From positions 1-10,617 of the forward strand of contig DEFM01000016.1 in the NCBI GenBank assembly GCA_002350855.1: a stretch of 10,617 nucleotides of DNA, read 5' to 3'. Position numbers and translations under genes: made by a program. The notes under the pieces are model-generated. The model did no database searches, was not told the DNA's origin, and worked only from the letters and a program-made list of their open reading frames with translations. Below, piece by piece: positions 1-8,100 of the stretch. The stretch is from Prevotellaceae bacterium UBA2852 (GTDB lineage Bacteria > Bacteroidota > Bacteroidia > Bacteroidales > Bacteroidaceae). The stretch's first letter is position 1, and each line of letters opens with the position of its first letter.

Positions 1-195
1 AAGGGAGAAAATGAAATCGACCTGATAGTTGTTGACCTAATTGGAAAGGAAGCCTGGATTTATGAACTGAAGAAACAAGGCTATCGATACAAGGAGAATG
101 AATTTCGTGAGAAAGTAGACAAGGTGCTCGAGCAGACTCCCGAACTCCGTAAGATGACCATCCATGTGGGCTCGTTGTCACTTGAAGATATGTAA
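1..195 (+). CDS. C-terminal end of AAA-type ATPase with DUF234 (PD-(D/E)XK-like) tail, partial
   Basis: Only the last 64 codons are inside the window; the reading frame is open from base 1 to the TAA at 193-195. The peptide begins KGENEIDLIVVD, continues with IYELKKQ and ends SLSLEDM. The GENEID segment followed about 15 residues later by ELK matches the D...ExK core of a PD-(D/E)XK nuclease fold, as found in the DUF234 tail of a large family of bacterial and archaeal ATP-binding proteins that are common in Bacteroidota and often end in a similar SLEDM-like sequence. Key residues seen are D7, E22 and K24 of the fragment. Full members have an N-terminal P-loop ATPase domain, not visible here. 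The physiological role of these ATPases is poorly known. Nothing links this gene to the sugar locus downstream; it is probably the resident neighbour. Assignment is from memory of the family pattern, so moderate confidence. Confidence 0.68.
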   Translation, partial: KGENEIDLIVVDLIGKEAWIYELKKQGYRYKENEFREKVDKVLEQTPELRKMTIHVGSLSLEDM

Positions 196-299
196 AATTG
201 TATTATATGCAATTACTAGAGCTTTATATCAAAGCCTTTGTAAATCATTTCCGAATAATCTATTGATGATTTTGTGACGAAAGTTGTGGTTTATAGATA

Positions 300-317
300 A
301 CACAAAAGATTTTGTGT
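300..317. terminator. Short AT-rich palindrome at the 3' end of the AraC remnant
   Basis: ACACAAAA-GA-TTTTGTGT is a perfect 8-bp inverted repeat that overlaps the first base of the AraC remnant's stop codon (minus strand, 317-319). It could fold as a 7-bp stem with a 4-base loop and act as a weak terminator in either direction. There is no long T-tract and the stem is A/T-rich, so the function is uncertain. GATTTTGTG also occurs as a direct repeat at 268-276 and 308-316. Confidence 0.3.
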
Positions 318-662
318 CATAATGTGATCTGCTCTCGATATTCACTTGGAGACATTCCCATCACCTTGGAGAACATTCGAGAAAAATAAAGGCTGTCTTC
401 GATGCCGACTTTGTAGCAGATTTGGTTGATATGCAGATCGGTCACTTTCAGTAAGTGACATGCATACTCTGTCTTCAAGCGGTTGAAGTAGGCCAGTGGA
501 CTGCTGCCAGTCTGTTGCTTGAAGAGTGCGGAGAAGCGAGTAGAAGAATAGCCAACGTAGGAGAGGATGTCCTGCAGGGTAATGCGCCGCTCTATGTTTT
601 CTTTCATGTAGTGAAACGGCTGCATTTACTACTTCAATGTCCTTATTTGTATTGAATGGACG
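317..662 (-). pseudogene. AraC-family transcriptional regulator remnant (DNA-binding domain only, frameshifted)
   Basis: The minus-strand frame 625-317 encodes 102 residues that are a complete AraC/XylS DNA-binding domain: first helix-turn-helix at about residues 16-40 (ITLQDILSYVGYSSTRFSAL), linker helix 41-60, second helix-turn-helix 65-97 ending in the family signature SRMFSKVMGMSPSEYR. Full-length relatives in Bacteroidota are about 280-300 residues with an N-terminal cupin-like sensor domain. Here the codons directly upstream of the ATG are two stops. The expected linker sequence, NTNKDIEVVNAAV, lies in another frame just upstream (about 617-655). Removing one base from the AAA run at 614-616 would join the frames to read NAAV-HYMKENIERR, a normal AraC linker. 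Further upstream every frame is interrupted, and only about 190 bp separate it from the XRE remnant, too little for a sensor domain. A free DNA-binding domain could still be made from the internal ATG, but I regard this as a decayed gene. Confidence 0.75.
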
Positions 663-853
663 GTTGCTGTGGCAACGGGCATTCGCCGCTTTAGTTGAAG
701 TCTGCTGCCAACTTTACCTCAGCGATGTGAAATATATCAAAGCGACTGATAAGTTGTCATCGAACCAATAAAAGAGGTTTTCAATTATTACGGAGTTGCC
801 ATTATTGGCAATTCCATTCCTTATTTTGTCTAATTATTAATCGTAACACAGCA
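663..853. other. Intergenic stretch without a recognisable gene
   Basis: This separates the divergently oriented AraC and XRE remnants. The longest frames are short: a 44-codon plus-strand frame starting at ATG 637 and ending at 771, and minus-strand pieces of under 40 codons in different frames. None gave a family I recognise. It may hold the degraded N-terminal part of the AraC gene plus the promoter region of the XRE gene. Confidence 0.5.
796..811. repeat. Inverted repeat upstream of the XRE remnant, possible operator
   Basis: TTGCCA-TTAT-TGGCAA is a perfect 6-bp inverted repeat with a 4-base spacer, 42 bp upstream of the XRE start codon. Small XRE-type repressors often bind such dyads to control their own promoter, so a relic operator is plausible. 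The evidence is position and symmetry only. Confidence 0.3.
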
Positions 854-1030
854 ATGAACAAGGAAACGAAGATTGACTTGAAGAAAGCCATGCTGAAAAA
901 ACATGAGCGAGACGGGACTGGCACGGTGGACCTGTATGCCACAGCCCTATCTGAATGCCATTTCGTGCGGTAAGAAGAACACCACCATCAAGCAGTTGGA
1001 GCGCATCGCCGAAGCTCTCGGGATGCCCCC
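854..1030 (+). pseudogene. XRE-family helix-turn-helix regulator, frameshifted and 3'-truncated
   Basis: The ATG at 854 opens a frame reading MNKETKIDLKKAMLKK, which would then run into unrelated sequence and stop at TAA 977-979. From 903 the +1 frame reads MSETGLARWTCMPQPYLNAI and then GKKNTTIKQLERIAEALGM, a clear HTH_3/XRE domain (helix 2-turn-helix 3 at LARWTCMPQPYLNAI; the KKNTTIKQLERIAEALG tail is typical). The two parts join if one A is removed from the run of six A at 896-901, giving AMLKN-MSETGLAR. The shift needed is +1, so the A-run is not a standard -1 slippery site, and loss of function is the simplest reading. XRE similarity stops near 1025-1030; beyond it the frame runs antisense through the 3' end of the regulator gene whose stop is at 1040-1042, so the last residues have probably been lost as well. 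The partner operon or toxin, if any, is gone. Confidence 0.72.
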
Positions 1031-1039
1031 CACTGCTGG

Positions 1040-2710
1040 TCACTTTATCACCGCGCAGAGTTTCTGGACATCCTCATCGAAGGTGTCCTTACTGATGGCG
1101 CGGCTCCTGACAGCGGAACGATAGTTGTAGATGGTCTGGGGAGAGAAGAAAAGCAAGTCGGCAATTTCCGAACTCTCTTTCACTCCAAGACGGATGAGGG
1201 CATAGATACGCAGTTCTGGCGTTAGTGTATTTGGTTGTTTGATGGCTATCTGACTCTCTGGAAGAAGCAGCGTGTTCAGTTCTGTTACGAATGTCGGGTA
1301 TAGATCAAGGAATGCCTTGTCGAACTTATTCATAAAGGTTGCTGCATCTTCTTCTGATATTCGGGATGACGATATGGTAGATAACAGTTCCTGTACTTGG
1401 TTGGTCTTGATCTTACGTTTTACAAGTGTCTGATATTTCTTTAACTTGTCGATATACTTAGCGCATAGGTCTATGTAAATCTTTGCCAATCCCTCACGCT
1501 TAAAGTTGGTGTCCATCAATTGTTCGTTCAGTCCAGAAAGCTGTCTGCCCTGTTCTTCTAATAGGGCATTCTTTTGTCTGACCTCTTCATGTTGCTGATG
1601 CAGTTCTTCATTTTTGGCCTGAAGTTCTTCCCTGCGGCGATGCAACTGCCCATTCTGTCTCTTGATGAAAAGAGCGGCAGCAAGGATTAGTAATGCCAGG
1701 AGGCCAAGTGCAACCATTCCATAGAGGATATGTGTTTTCTGATCATTGATCTTTTTGGTATAGGCTGAGAGGATGACCGGGAACTTTTGTGAAATATTAA
1801 TGATGTGAGGGCGATCATTGAAGAATTGCGCATCCTCCATTGAGCAATAGATATAAGTTGTGGAACGTTCCACATTGTCATTGTCCTTCTGGAATAGATA
1901 CATGGCCAGCTCCTGTAAGGCATAGTTTTCCTTTAATGGAGTCAGCATGTCAGAGATGGCTGCTTTTGTTAGCCATTGTTCGTAATTGTCCATATCACCT
2001 TTCTTCAGATAGCAAGAGGACATAGCATAAGTTGCAGATGCATAGAGTTTTGAACGCTGAGAGGCATGAGTAACGGCTTTCATATACGATAAAATGGCCT
2101 CATCCCACTGATTTTCAAAGATATATTGATGCTCCCCTTTCAGGTAATAATAGTTGGCTGTTCCTTCTTTTTCACATGCAATGGCATTCAACAAGTTTAC
2201 TTCCATCAACTTAAACATCCTTTTCTTTTCTTCCTCATCACTGACATAGTTTCGCCAGTTCATGTAAAGCCAATAGTGTGCATTGTAATATTCATAGCGG
2301 CCTGTGTCGTTAAGTGTATTTATATCTATGCTGTGAAGAAAGTCTGCAGCTTCACTGTACAACCCACCTCTTGCATCAAGTAGGGCATAATTAATAACAG
2401 CCCGCTGGTAACAAGTGTCGTTCCCAAGTTTCTTTGCCAGATTAAGGCTTCGCTGAACATAAACCAATGCTGAATCATAACGGTAAGTGAGATATTCTTG
2501 ATACATCTGTTCATACAATTTTAACCGATCCTCCTTGGATTGATTAACAATGTTAGACCTTAAATCTGAAAGCACTTTCTCTTTTGCATCCATGATACTG
2601 GAGCGTTCAGAAATTGCACTGTCAAGTCGTTGCAAGTACTGGTTGTCTGCTCTTAGCTGAGTCCAGGCAGTGAGGATAATTACTATAAAAATGGCAAGAA
2701 GTCTGTTCAT
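1040..2710 (-). CDS. DUF6377-type (SusR-like) membrane-spanning PUL transcriptional regulator
   Basis: This is a 556-residue protein that reads as a one-piece sensor and regulator. Residues 1-20 (MNRLLAIFIVIILTAWTQLR) form a signal peptide. About 21-325 is helical TPR-like sequence (for example around 64-98 and 190-260), predicted periplasmic. About 328-350 is a single membrane span (YGMVALGLLALLILAAALFI), followed by R/K-rich residues. About 353-405 is a coiled coil rich in E, Q and L. The C-terminus at about 497-545 is a LuxR-like helix-turn-helix (LTPELRIYALIRLGVKESSE and SPQTIYNYRSAVRSRA). This architecture matches the Bacteroidota DUF6377 proteins often found beside susCD pairs, and resembles SusR of the starch system. 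I chose M at 2708-2710: the in-frame ATG at 2738-2740 lies inside the likely -7 element and would put ten polar residues before the signal peptide. It is divergent from the GH36 operon and is its probable activator; the ligand is inferred to be an alpha-galactoside. No clear terminator follows it. Confidence 0.85.
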   Translation of the reverse strand: MNRLLAIFIVIILTAWTQLRADNQYLQRLDSAISERSSIMDAKEKVLSDLRSNIVNQSKEDRLKLYEQMYQEYLTYRYDSALVYVQRSLNLAKKLGNDTCYQRAVINYALLDARGGLYSEAADFLHSIDINTLNDTGRYEYYNAHYWLYMNWRNYVSDEEEKKRMFKLMEVNLLNAIACEKEGTANYYYLKGEHQYIFENQWDEAILSYMKAVTHASQRSKLYASATYAMSSCYLKKGDMDNYEQWLTKAAISDMLTPLKENYALQELAMYLFQKDNDNVERSTTYIYCSMEDAQFFNDRPHIINISQKFPVILSAYTKKINDQKTHILYGMVALGLLALLILAAALFIKRQNGQLHRRREELQAKNEELHQQHEEVRQKNALLEEQGRQLSGLNEQLMDTNFKREGLAKIYIDLCAKYIDKLKKYQTLVKRKIKTNQVQELLSTISSSRISEEDAATFMNKFDKAFLDLYPTFVTELNTLLLPESQIAIKQPNTLTPELRIYALIRLGVKESSEIADLLFFSPQTIYNYRSAVRSRAISKDTFDEDVQKLCAVIK

Positions 2711-2737
2711 ATTCCTGTTGTTTTGGGTTCTCGGCGA

Positions 2738-2745
2738 CAAAGTTA
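2738..2745 (-). promoter_or_regulatory. Bacteroidota -7 element of the regulator gene
   Basis: On the minus strand the bases read TAACTTTG, an exact match to the Bacteroidota -7 consensus TAnnTTTG. Transcription would start near 2734, giving a leader of about 24 bases before the ATG at 2710. No good TTTG -33 element is seen at the usual distance. This element also argues against the upstream in-frame ATG at 2740. Confidence 0.6.
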
Positions 2746-2768
2746 CGAATAATTTCTGAAAATTACGT

Positions 2769-2866
2769 ATCTACTTAGCACTATTTTCACAAAAAGTGCA
2801 AACAAAAGGAAATCAACAACTTACGCAAATAGGACAACACCATAAATCTACTTAGGTCCTACTTAT
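2769..2866 (+). repeat. Three CTACTTA boxes in the divergent control region (candidate regulator sites)
   Basis: CTACTTA occurs at 2771-2777, 2848-2854 and 2859-2865, all in the same orientation; the first two are part of a longer identical 10-mer ATCTACTTAG (2769-2778 and 2846-2855). Boxes 2 and 3 are 11 bp apart, one helical turn, and boxes 1 and 2 are 77 bp apart, a multiple of 11. Box 3 ends 26 bp before the operon's -7 element and box 1 begins 25 bp from the regulator's -7 element, so both lie near -40 of their promoters. That is where activators touch RNA polymerase. Binding by the adjacent DUF6377 regulator is inference. Confidence 0.5.
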
Positions 2867-2891
2867 AGCGACAATCACTTCAAAATTTCCA

Positions 2892-2899
2892 TAACTTTG
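2892..2899 (+). promoter_or_regulatory. Bacteroidota -7 element of the GH36-susC-susD operon
   Basis: TAACTTTG matches TAnnTTTG exactly and is identical to the element on the opposite strand for the regulator. The expected start of transcription is about 2903, leaving a leader of some 28 bases before the ATG at 2931. No TTTG-like -33 element is seen around 2867-2873, which suggests an activator-dependent promoter. Confidence 0.6.
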
Positions 2900-2930
2900 C
2901 AACCGAAAACTTAATCTAAGTGCTACACAA

Positions 2931-5111
2931 ATGAACAAAACAATCTTGACAGCAGTTTTAGCTTTCGTCTCGGCAACGGTAGCCGTAGCCAAGACAAACA
3001 TTTCTGTCACCACTAACAAGACGCAGTTGGTGATGCAAGTAAAGGACAACGGACGCTTGTACCAGACTTATTTTGGCGCACGTCTGTCAGAGTCAGTCAA
3101 CCTCGACGAACTGGATATGCCACGTGGTACAGTGTCATCAACCTGTACTCAGGGCAATGAGATTTATCCTGTAATGGGCACCGAAGATTACTTCGAGCCT
3201 GCCATGGAGATCCGCCATGCCGACGGTAACCCTACATCTGTATTAAAGTATGTCTCACATGAACAGACGATGGTAGATGGTGGTGTACAGACGAAGATTC
3301 TGTTGAAGGACGAACTCTACCCCGTCAATGTCACCTTGTATTATATTGCATACGAAAAGGAGAACATCATTAAGCAGTGGAGTGAGATCCAACATCAGGA
3401 AAAGGGCAAGGTCTATCTGGGCCGTTATGCCTCGTCGATGCTCTATCTGGAGTCTGACGCTTATTACCTCACTGAGTTTAGTGGTAACTGGGCTAAGGAA
3501 ATGCACATGACAGAAACTCCACTTGCATTTGGAAAGAAAGTTATTGATTCCCGTTTAGGCGCGCGTGCCTGCATGTTCACGCAACCTTTCTTTGAGGTTA
3601 GTACTCATTCTAAGATCCGTGAAAACACTGGAGAGGTGTTGATGGGCACGATTGCCTGGACGGGGAACTTCCGCTTTACCTTCGAGGTGGATAACAATAA
3701 TCAGTTGCGCGTTATCAGCGGCATCAATCCTGATGCCTCACAATACCTGTTGAAAAAAGGCGAGGTATTCCGTACTCCAGAATTCATTTTTACATTGAGC
3801 CAGAATGGTGTCGGTGAAGGTAGTCGTGATTTCCAGCGATGGGCACTCAACCACCAACTTTACAAGGCAGATGAAGATCGCATGACCTTACTCAACAATT
3901 GGGAAAATACATTTTTTGATTTCGATGAACAGAAACTAACAGAGCTATTCGGTGAAGCTAAGGACCTTGGGGTAGACCTGTTCCTGCTTGATGACGGATG
4001 GTTTGGCAACAAATATCCCCGTAATAACGATGATGCAGGCTTGGGTGATTGGGAGCCGATGAAAGCAAAACTTCCCAATGGCGTACCTTATTTGGTGAAG
4101 ACAGCTAATGAGAAAGGTGTTGAGTTCGGTATTTGGATTGAGCCTGAGATGGTCAACCCCAGAAGTGAATTGGCAGAGAAGCATCCCGACTGGATTTTCA
4201 TGCTTCCCAATCGTGAGCCATATTATTTCCGCAATCAGCTAGTACTCGACTTGACGAATCCAAAGGTACAGGATTATGTATTCAGTATCGTTGACAACCT
4301 GATGACAGAGAATCCTCGTCTGAAGTTCTTCAAGTGGGACTGCAATTCGCCCATCACCAATATCTTCTCAAATTACGAGGGGGAGAATCAGGGCAATCTC
4401 TATGTGGATTATGTGCGCGGTCTATACAATATACTCGACCGGGTTCAAGCAAAATATCCCGATCTCACGATGATGCTTTGTTCTGGCGGAGGTTCGCGCT
4501 GCGACTTCGAGGCTCTGAAATATTTCACCGAGTTCTGGTGTTCAGACAATACCGACCCCGTAGAGCGTCTGTATATCCAGTGGGGCTTCTCACAGTTCAT
4601 TCCCTCTAAGGCCATGTGCTCACATGTTACCAATTGGAACCGTCGGGCCAGCATCAAGTTCCGTGTGGATGTTGACTTCACCTGCAAACTGGGTTTCGAC
4701 ATCGACCTGAAATCCATGTCAGCAGATGACCTTCAGTATTGCCGTCAGGCTGTCAAAGAGTACAATCGCTTGAAGCCTGTTATTTACTCACCTAATCTCT
4801 ATCGCTTAGTATCTCCCTATGAAACCAAACATTGCGTATTGGAGCGCGTAACCGACGATAAGAGCCATGCCCTTATTGCAGCCTACGACATTCATCCAGA
4901 CTTCAATGAACAATTATTGCCAACACGTTTAGAGGGATTGGATGCCAATGCCAAGTATATAGTCAAGGAGATTTGCCTGATGCCAGGGCAGAAGTCCAAA
5001 CTCGCATACGATGGCAAGGTGCTGAGCGGTGATTACCTGATGAAGGTTGGACTGAAGTTGCTTACCAACGATGATATGAGCAGCCGTCTGATTGAAATTA
5101 TCAAAAAATAA
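2931..5111 (+). CDS. Secreted alpha-galactosidase, glycoside hydrolase family 36
   Basis: This 726-residue protein has the length of the long bacterial GH36 group, which hydrolyses terminal alpha-1,6-linked galactose from melibiose, raffinose, stachyose and related sugars with retention of configuration. A Sec signal peptide (MNKTILTAVLAFVSATVAVA, cut before K21) without a lipobox predicts a periplasmic enzyme. Order: N-terminal beta-sandwich to about 320, (beta/alpha)8 barrel about 320-640, C-terminal beta-domain 640-726. Catalytic motifs are intact: LLDDGWFGN at 352-360 (substrate-binding aspartates 354/355), nucleophile D470 in FFKWDCNS, the CSGGGSRCDFE loop at 517-526, and the acid/base D539 in WCSDNTDP. 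WIEPEMVNPRSEL at 402-414 is also diagnostic. The ATG at 2931 is fixed by the signal peptide and follows a likely -7 element. It is the first gene of the operon and ends 25 bp before susC. GH27 is excluded by the motifs; the exact substrate is not readable from sequence. Confidence 0.95.
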   Translation: MNKTILTAVLAFVSATVAVAKTNISVTTNKTQLVMQVKDNGRLYQTYFGARLSESVNLDELDMPRGTVSSTCTQGNEIYPVMGTEDYFEPAMEIRHADGNPTSVLKYVSHEQTMVDGGVQTKILLKDELYPVNVTLYYIAYEKENIIKQWSEIQHQEKGKVYLGRYASSMLYLESDAYYLTEFSGNWAKEMHMTETPLAFGKKVIDSRLGARACMFTQPFFEVSTHSKIRENTGEVLMGTIAWTGNFRFTFEVDNNNQLRVISGINPDASQYLLKKGEVFRTPEFIFTLSQNGVGEGSRDFQRWALNHQLYKADEDRMTLLNNWENTFFDFDEQKLTELFGEAKDLGVDLFLLDDGWFGNKYPRNNDDAGLGDWEPMKAKLPNGVPYLVKTANEKGVEFGIWIEPEMVNPRSELAEKHPDWIFMLPNREPYYFRNQLVLDLTNPKVQDYVFSIVDNLMTENPRLKFFKWDCNSPITNIFSNYEGENQGNLYVDYVRGLYNILDRVQAKYPDLTMMLCSGGGSRCDFEALKYFTEFWCSDNTDPVERLYIQWGFSQFIPSKAMCSHVTNWNRRASIKFRVDVDFTCKLGFDIDLKSMSADDLQYCRQAVKEYNRLKPVIYSPNLYRLVSPYETKHCVLERVTDDKSHALIAAYDIHPDFNEQLLPTRLEGLDANAKYIVKEICLMPGQKSKLAYDGKVLSGDYLMKVGLKLLTNDDMSSRLIEIIKK

Positions 5112-5136
5112 CTAACCAAATAACATTTTTACGTTC

Positions 5137-8100
5137 ATGAAACAACGAATTCTATTTCTGATGATGGCGCTCTTTGGCCTTTATGGCCAGATAATGGCGC
5201 AGACGACCGTCACGGGTAACGTGAAGGACGGAACAGGGGAACCTATTATTGGTGCCAGTGTCATTGTGACGGGCACAAGCAACGGAACAGTGACCGATTT
5301 TGACGGTAACTTCTCGATGAAAGCCAATGAAGGCGACGAACTGACCATTTCTTACATTGGCTTTGTTACCCAGAAGGTAAAGGTCAACGGTTCTGCCCCT
5401 ATCAACATCACCCTGCTTGAGGATAATGCAGAACTCGACGAAGTGGTGGTTGTAGGTACAATCATGAAGAAGAGTGACCTGACAGGTGCCGTGGGTAGTG
5501 TTGATGGTAAGACGCTGGCCGAGAAACCTGTTACAAATGTAAATCAGGCTTTGCAAGGTCGTGTCTCTGGTGTATTCGTAGAGCCAGGTGCTCGTCCCAG
5601 TGATGACTCTGGTATCCGTGTACGAGGTATCAATACAATTAATTCTGGCTCAGACCCCATCTATGTGGTCGATGGTATGGTAATGACCAACGAGTTTGGT
5701 GGTTTCAGCAGTATTAATCCGAACGATGTAGAACATCTTGAAGTACTGAAGGATGCCTCTGCCACTGCCCTTTATGGTTCGCGAGGTGCCAATGGCGTGG
5801 TACTGATTACTACCAAGAAAGGTGCCAGCAAAGGAAGTGTTACCTACGACGGCTGGCTGAGCATTTCCAGTATGACCCAGCGTCCCAAGACGATGGATGC
5901 AACCGATCTGGCAAACTTGCGTATTGATGCTTTTGCCAATGGTTATCTGCGCAACAATCCATCAGAGAATCGCGACAGTTATATTAACGGGACCTTGCTG
6001 GGAAATAACTTAGCTTTCTCAGATCAGGAGTTCCAGAGCCGAAACGGTAATCGTTGGAATAGTTACGACTGGTTGAAGGAGGTGACTCGTACAGGTGTGC
6101 AGCACAATCACAATGTCAGTTTCTCAAAGGCATTCGACAAGGGTAATGTCTATTTCAGCCTGAACTATTCGAATCTGAAGGGTATCGTGAAAGGCTCTGA
6201 CCAGCAGCGTTATTCCGGTCGTATCAATGCCGAATACAATGTAAAGGAATGGTTGAAGGTCGGTACAAACACCACATTCACCCGCACTGAGGATGCCATC
6301 CCGACAGATGATGTCTATAACAAGGCTTTGAGTGCTAACCCCATTCTGGACTTCCATCCTTACAAGAATGCCGCAACACGCTATCTGCCACAGTATCTGA
6401 CCGTCTATTATCAGGCGCTGACGGAGAACTATAACAATGAGTATAATCCTTTTAATTCAATGGATGTGCAGCAGGATCGTACTCGTACCCGTTTGGCTTC
6501 CTCAAACTTTATCAATATCAACCCGATAAAGGGTCTGAACTTCCGTTCTACACTTTCTGTTGACTATGCCGCACAGACTTGGTACTCTTATACACCGGGT
6601 AACATTCAGGAGTCTGTCCGGCATGAGTCTGGTGATGCCATTGCCCAGCACGAGCGTTATGAGCAGACCAACTGGCAGTGGGACAATTCACTCTCATACG
6701 ACACACAAATTGACAAGCACAAACTCAATGTTATGGTTGGCACGAGCTTGAGCCGTGATCATAACAACTACGATTTGGCCCGTGGTTATCGTTTCCCGAG
6801 CGACCACTTAGGTTATCATGAACTGGCTGGTGCTGCTGCTTTCGAGAAAACGGTCATCGATTCAGACTTCGGCACATCTACCCTTCAGTCTTATATCGCC
6901 CGTGCTAACTACAACTACGACAGTCGCTACTTTCTGACTGCTACTGCTCGTTACGACGGCTCATCAAAGTTTGGCGATGGTCACCGTTGGGGCATCTTCC
7001 CTTCATTCTCCTTTGCTTGGGAGGTAACGAATGAGAAGTTTATGCAGAATCAGAATGTCTTCAGCCGTTTGAAAGTACGTGCAGGATACGGAATGGTAGG
7101 TAATCAGGACATAGCTAACTATGTCTATGCCACTTGGTACAATCCCGTGGCACAGCGCCAGACAGTAGATGGTAATACTGTCGGTGTGGCAGGCTATGCT
7201 ACCAGTGGACTGCGTGGAACTCCCGCCATCACCTGGGAGAAGCAGAAGCAGTTCAATTTCGGTATAGACTTCGGTTTCTTGAAAAACCGCATCACGGCAT
7301 CGTTTGATGTATTCTATATCATCAACGATAACCTGCTCATGCAGCACTCGCTGGCAGAGACAACTGGATATAACTCTACTTGGGAGAATATCGGTAAGGT
7401 GGAGAACAAGGGACTTGAACTGAGCGTAAACGCCCGCATTATTGACCAGAAAGACTTTGGCTGGAATTTCGGAGGCAACATATCATACGATGGCAACAAG
7501 GTGACAAAACTCTATGGTGATGTTGACAAAATCCTGAATGGTACGGAACGGGAGGGCAACATCTTCCTTAATGAGCCTTTACACACCATCTATACCTATC
7601 GTGCCGGTGGCATTGCCAACGAGAGCAACCGCTCCGAGTGGGAAGGAAAGGACTATAATGGTCATACTGTAGAGGTGGGTGACCTGTTCGTGAAGGACAT
7701 TTCGGGTCCTGACGGTAAGCCCGATGGCATCATCAATGAATATGACCGCGACATCGTAGGCAAGACCGACCCGAAGGTGTATGGTGGTTTCAACACAGAC
7801 TTCCGCTATAAGAACTTCACACTGAATGCCATCTTCACCTATGCCCTCGGTGCCAAGAAGATCAGTGGCTACTATGAGGACTTGGTAAACAGTGTAGGTC
7901 TCTCAATGGCTTCACCTGACTTGGCCGACCGTTGGAGCAGCAGCAACCTCGGTGCAGAATTCCCCAGAGTCGTCAGCAACTCGTCTGGCTATAATGGCTA
8001 CAAACCATCAGATACCGACCTCACCGTTCAGAATGCCAACTATCTGCGTCTGTCAACATTGACACTGGCCTACAACTTTGACCGCAGCATCATCGGCAAA

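Noticed and set aside
637..771. A 44-codon plus-strand frame (starts MSLFVLNGR, contains YLSDVKYIKATDK) that faintly recalls a LytTR DNA-binding domain
   Set aside because: The resemblance is limited to a few residues, the frame is short and overlaps the AraC linker remnant, and there is no clear ribosome site. Reported only as unexplained intergenic sequence.
893..905. Programmed ribosomal frameshifting at the A6 run in the XRE gene
   Set aside because: Joining the frames needs a +1 shift and the run sits in the zero frame as G AAA AAA C, so it is not a -1 slippery heptamer suited to the needed direction; no stimulatory hairpin is evident. Simple mutation is more likely.
837..1043. 68-codon minus-strand frame opposite the XRE remnant
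   Set aside because: It is antisense to the recognisable helix-turn-helix codons and has no family features; a shadow frame.
2711..2740. Longer N-terminus for the DUF6377 regulator starting at the ATG at 2740
   Set aside because: That ATG lies within the likely -7 element and adds ten polar residues ahead of an otherwise standard signal peptide.
5152..5556. Long minus-strand frames inside susC, susD and GH36 (for example 5152-5556 and 8605-9114)
   Set aside because: They lie antisense to strongly conserved coding sequence and show no domain or signal features; shadows of the real genes.
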